This document shows positions 62,301 through 64,000 of a stretch of DNA of 64,000 bases, in pieces. The stretch comes from Membranipora membranacea. Taxonomy: Eukaryota > Bryozoa > Gymnolaemata > Cheilostomatida > Membraniporidae. The notes beneath the pieces are model-generated. The model made no database searches and had not been told where the DNA came from. It saw only the letters and a program-made list of their open reading frames with translations. The stretch is taken from assembly GCA_914767715.1 (NCBI GenBank), contig OU612068.1, forward strand, positions 12,028,001 through 12,092,000, in the 5' to 3' direction. Position 1 is the stretch's first letter. Every line of letters starts with the position of its first letter. A program made the translations under genes and the position numbers.

Positions 62301-63956
62301 GAAACACACATACCTGCTCCGCATAGCCATCCAAGTTTTCTGTGACAAACCTCGTCAGTAAACTGCATTTCTTCTCCACCTCATTCAGCATAGTGGTGCC
62401 GTCAGCGGAGGACACAAATCCCGACCCCCTCAAACACTGAAAACAGAATTGCATGATTGTATAGTGTTCCTTTGTCCTTGCTTGTATGGTAATAAATTGA
62501 GATTATATTCTCAAATTGAATGTCTGTGTAGAGTTCTTGCATTCATTCTGCATGTAGTTTTGAGTTGCAGGCCTGAGAGAGTGTACTTGGTAACAAGTTG
62601 CAGATGTATCAACACCGACCTCAGATATGAGCTGATGTTACATGTTGACAGGTGGTCTGTGAGATATTTAAAATCTCATAAATATACACCGAAATCGTGT
62701 GCGCACCCCATAAACATGTAACAGATAGCTGACTGTGTTGTGTAAGAGACCCAACTTTTCAACACCACTGCAAAATGTTTCAGCTACCGCCAATTATACT
62801 GAGCACAGACTACATTTTCCATTAATGTAGACGAAGTATTTACATGTTGAACATTAACATTACACCCCATGATAATGGAAATACCTGATAGGAATACAAA
62901 ACATTAAGATTGAAAATCCAGTAATAATCAAAACAGTGAAGACTCCTGTCTTACACCCACCCAATAAGCTTACTTACTGTGAACTAGTTTGTGGATTAAA
63001 ATTTTCAAGTGTGTTTGAAAATGATTTTAAACCTCAGTCATCTATGCATTATAACATAATACCTAAATGGTTGAGGCTTTAGTCTGTCATATGTTATAGA
63101 ATAATGTAAACATTACAAATAAAAGAATGTTCTCAGCATCAGCACAAGTACGGTCATTGCTCTGCTAAGAGATGTTAAGATAGATAACAAAAGCAGTTAA
63201 TCTATCATCCGTAACAATATGAGATCTACAAAGCCGAAACCTACAAGGTGCTACTGTTACTGAGTCAAGTTCTGCTGCATCCTATCAGCTCAGCCAAATA
63301 ATCCAACAGCATCATGGCATCGCGGAAAAGTGCAGGATCCTCAATACTTTGAGCCACAACGAAATTTTCTCTAAGCTTACTACCACCGAACTAATGCTTA
63401 GGGACTTTATTTACTCATTATTCCCAACCGACTCTCCTTAACCCTTACTTTATGTTTCATAAATTCCACCGATAATCGTTTATTTATCATCGCCTTTAAT
63501 TACGGCATAAGATGCTGCTTCACCAAATCCTGGTTATATATTAGTTTGCATGCGTTGCTTAATCATTAGAGGAATAAAATGGCAATCACGGTTATATAGT
63601 AACAAAATTCATGTTTACCTTTCTCGTCTCGTGAGGCGAGGTCGTTTATCGAGTAATTAAATCTGCAGAATATAATGCTGTTTCACGCAGAGCGAGATCT
63701 GTAAGAGGAATGAGAGGGTGTTTGTACGAGATACTCGATTGAGTAGCCTACATCTGACTCTCTGTGATCTCAGAAGTTACATAAAATCAAGAAGTAAAAT
63801 ATAGGATCCCATGGAGTTGATAATGGTTCTAACAGATACTGAATTGAAGACTGATTCATCTGTTCTAAGTATAGACAATTTGTTGAGGTCATTAGCTTCT
63901 TACCGGTCTTTTGTATTCAGAGCAAATGGCTACGGCAGCTTTGAGGAAATTTATTG
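53339..63956 (-). CDS. PTB-like domain scaffold protein B, partial (5' end beyond the window)
   Basis: Exons in transcript order: 63956-63904, 62436-62314, 60701-59675, 55959-55391 and 55075-53339. Phases agree (enters in phase 1; then 0,0,1,0), giving 1168 residues in the window. The first two exons and the start of the third form the end of a PTB-like fold: FLKAAVAICSEY helix, FVSSADGTTML strand, KICYFA strand, YQVVALLC strand and a SSEDSHKLMSILQHKL helix. The remaining roughly 1080 residues are Ser/Thr/Gln-rich, disordered, and low in hydrophobics, with acidic (SDDDDDEYELV) and basic patches. There is no catalytic domain. The acceptor of the last exon (CATATAAG) is weaker than the others. 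Likely an adaptor or cortical scaffold; the family is not recognised. Gene A next door on the same strand also has a PTB-like domain. Confidence 0.75.
55960..59674 (-). other. Large intron of PTB-like gene B
   Basis: 3.7-kb intron (59674 down to 55960) bounded by TATG|GTGAGT and TTCTTCTCAG. Contains a TATACTATA-type microsatellite near 57433-57470. No exon fits the phase-1 gap, but a skipped in-phase exon cannot be excluded. Confidence 0.5.
60702..63903 (-). other. Introns 5' of the main exon of gene B
   Basis: Introns at 60702-62313 and 62437-63903, apart from the exon at 62436-62314. The first contains the third copy of the CAGACTCTTGCC C-rich motif (minus strand, 62238-62266). Otherwise AT-rich with nothing recognised. 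Confidence 0.4.
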
Positions 63957-64000
63957 CTGAAGATTTATGTATATTGCCAGTGTATTTTTTACCAGCAAAT

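Overview
This is an animal nuclear genome window. It has AT-rich intergenic DNA, multi-exon genes with GT-AG introns, and many mobile-element relics. A clear ZC3H15 (DRG-regulatory zinc-finger) orthologue, a GT10 alpha-1,3-fucosyltransferase, a rhodopsin-class GPCR, tRNA-derived SINEs and a Mag-lineage-like Ty3/gypsy element with a Ser-tRNA primer site point to a non-vertebrate metazoan. A marine invertebrate such as a lophotrochozoan is likely, but the phylum cannot be fixed from this sequence alone.

Layout, left to right. At 0-1.3 kb are the 5' exons of an unrecognised single-pass membrane protein gene (minus strand) that runs off the left edge. At 2.6-4.7 kb is a compact minus-strand gene: TATA box, non-coding exon, signal-peptide exon, then an exon for a six-cysteine secreted peptide with defensin/CS-alpha-beta-like spacing. 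It carries a 34-bp insertion made of two abutting terminal inverted repeats. From 5-9.1 kb there are only repeats (SINE, LINE remnant, foldbacks). At 9.6-11.2 kb is a single-exon fucosyltransferase gene, interrupted by a 394-bp palindromic MITE with an 8-bp target duplication. From 11.2-16.1 kb there are more repeats, including an 817-bp foldback with a perfect 8-bp target duplication. At 16.14-21.12 kb is a complete, apparently very young LTR retrotransposon with LTRs that read as identical and one 1404-codon gag-pol frame. At 21.1-22.7 kb are two minisatellites. At 23.4-26.2 kb are an intact single-exon GPCR and a truncated duplicate.

The right half is gene-rich. It holds a nine-exon orphan gene encoding about 505 aa (28.3-33.9 kb, plus), with a possible alternative first exon; ZC3H15 in ten exons (35.4-40.0 kb, plus); a nine-exon 802-aa protein with an N-terminal PTB-like domain (42.6-50.9 kb, minus); and a second PTB-like scaffold gene (53.3-64 kb, minus) whose 5' end lies beyond the right edge. 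All exon joins given here were checked for phase and splice-site consensus by eye. Introns in this half carry several short palindromic MITEs with imperfect 9-bp target duplications.

The genes show no operon-like logic. Shared themes are the two same-strand PTB-fold genes, a recent GPCR duplication, and repeated insertion of hAT-like (8-bp target duplication) and Mutator-like (9-bp) non-autonomous elements, one of which splits a host enzyme gene.
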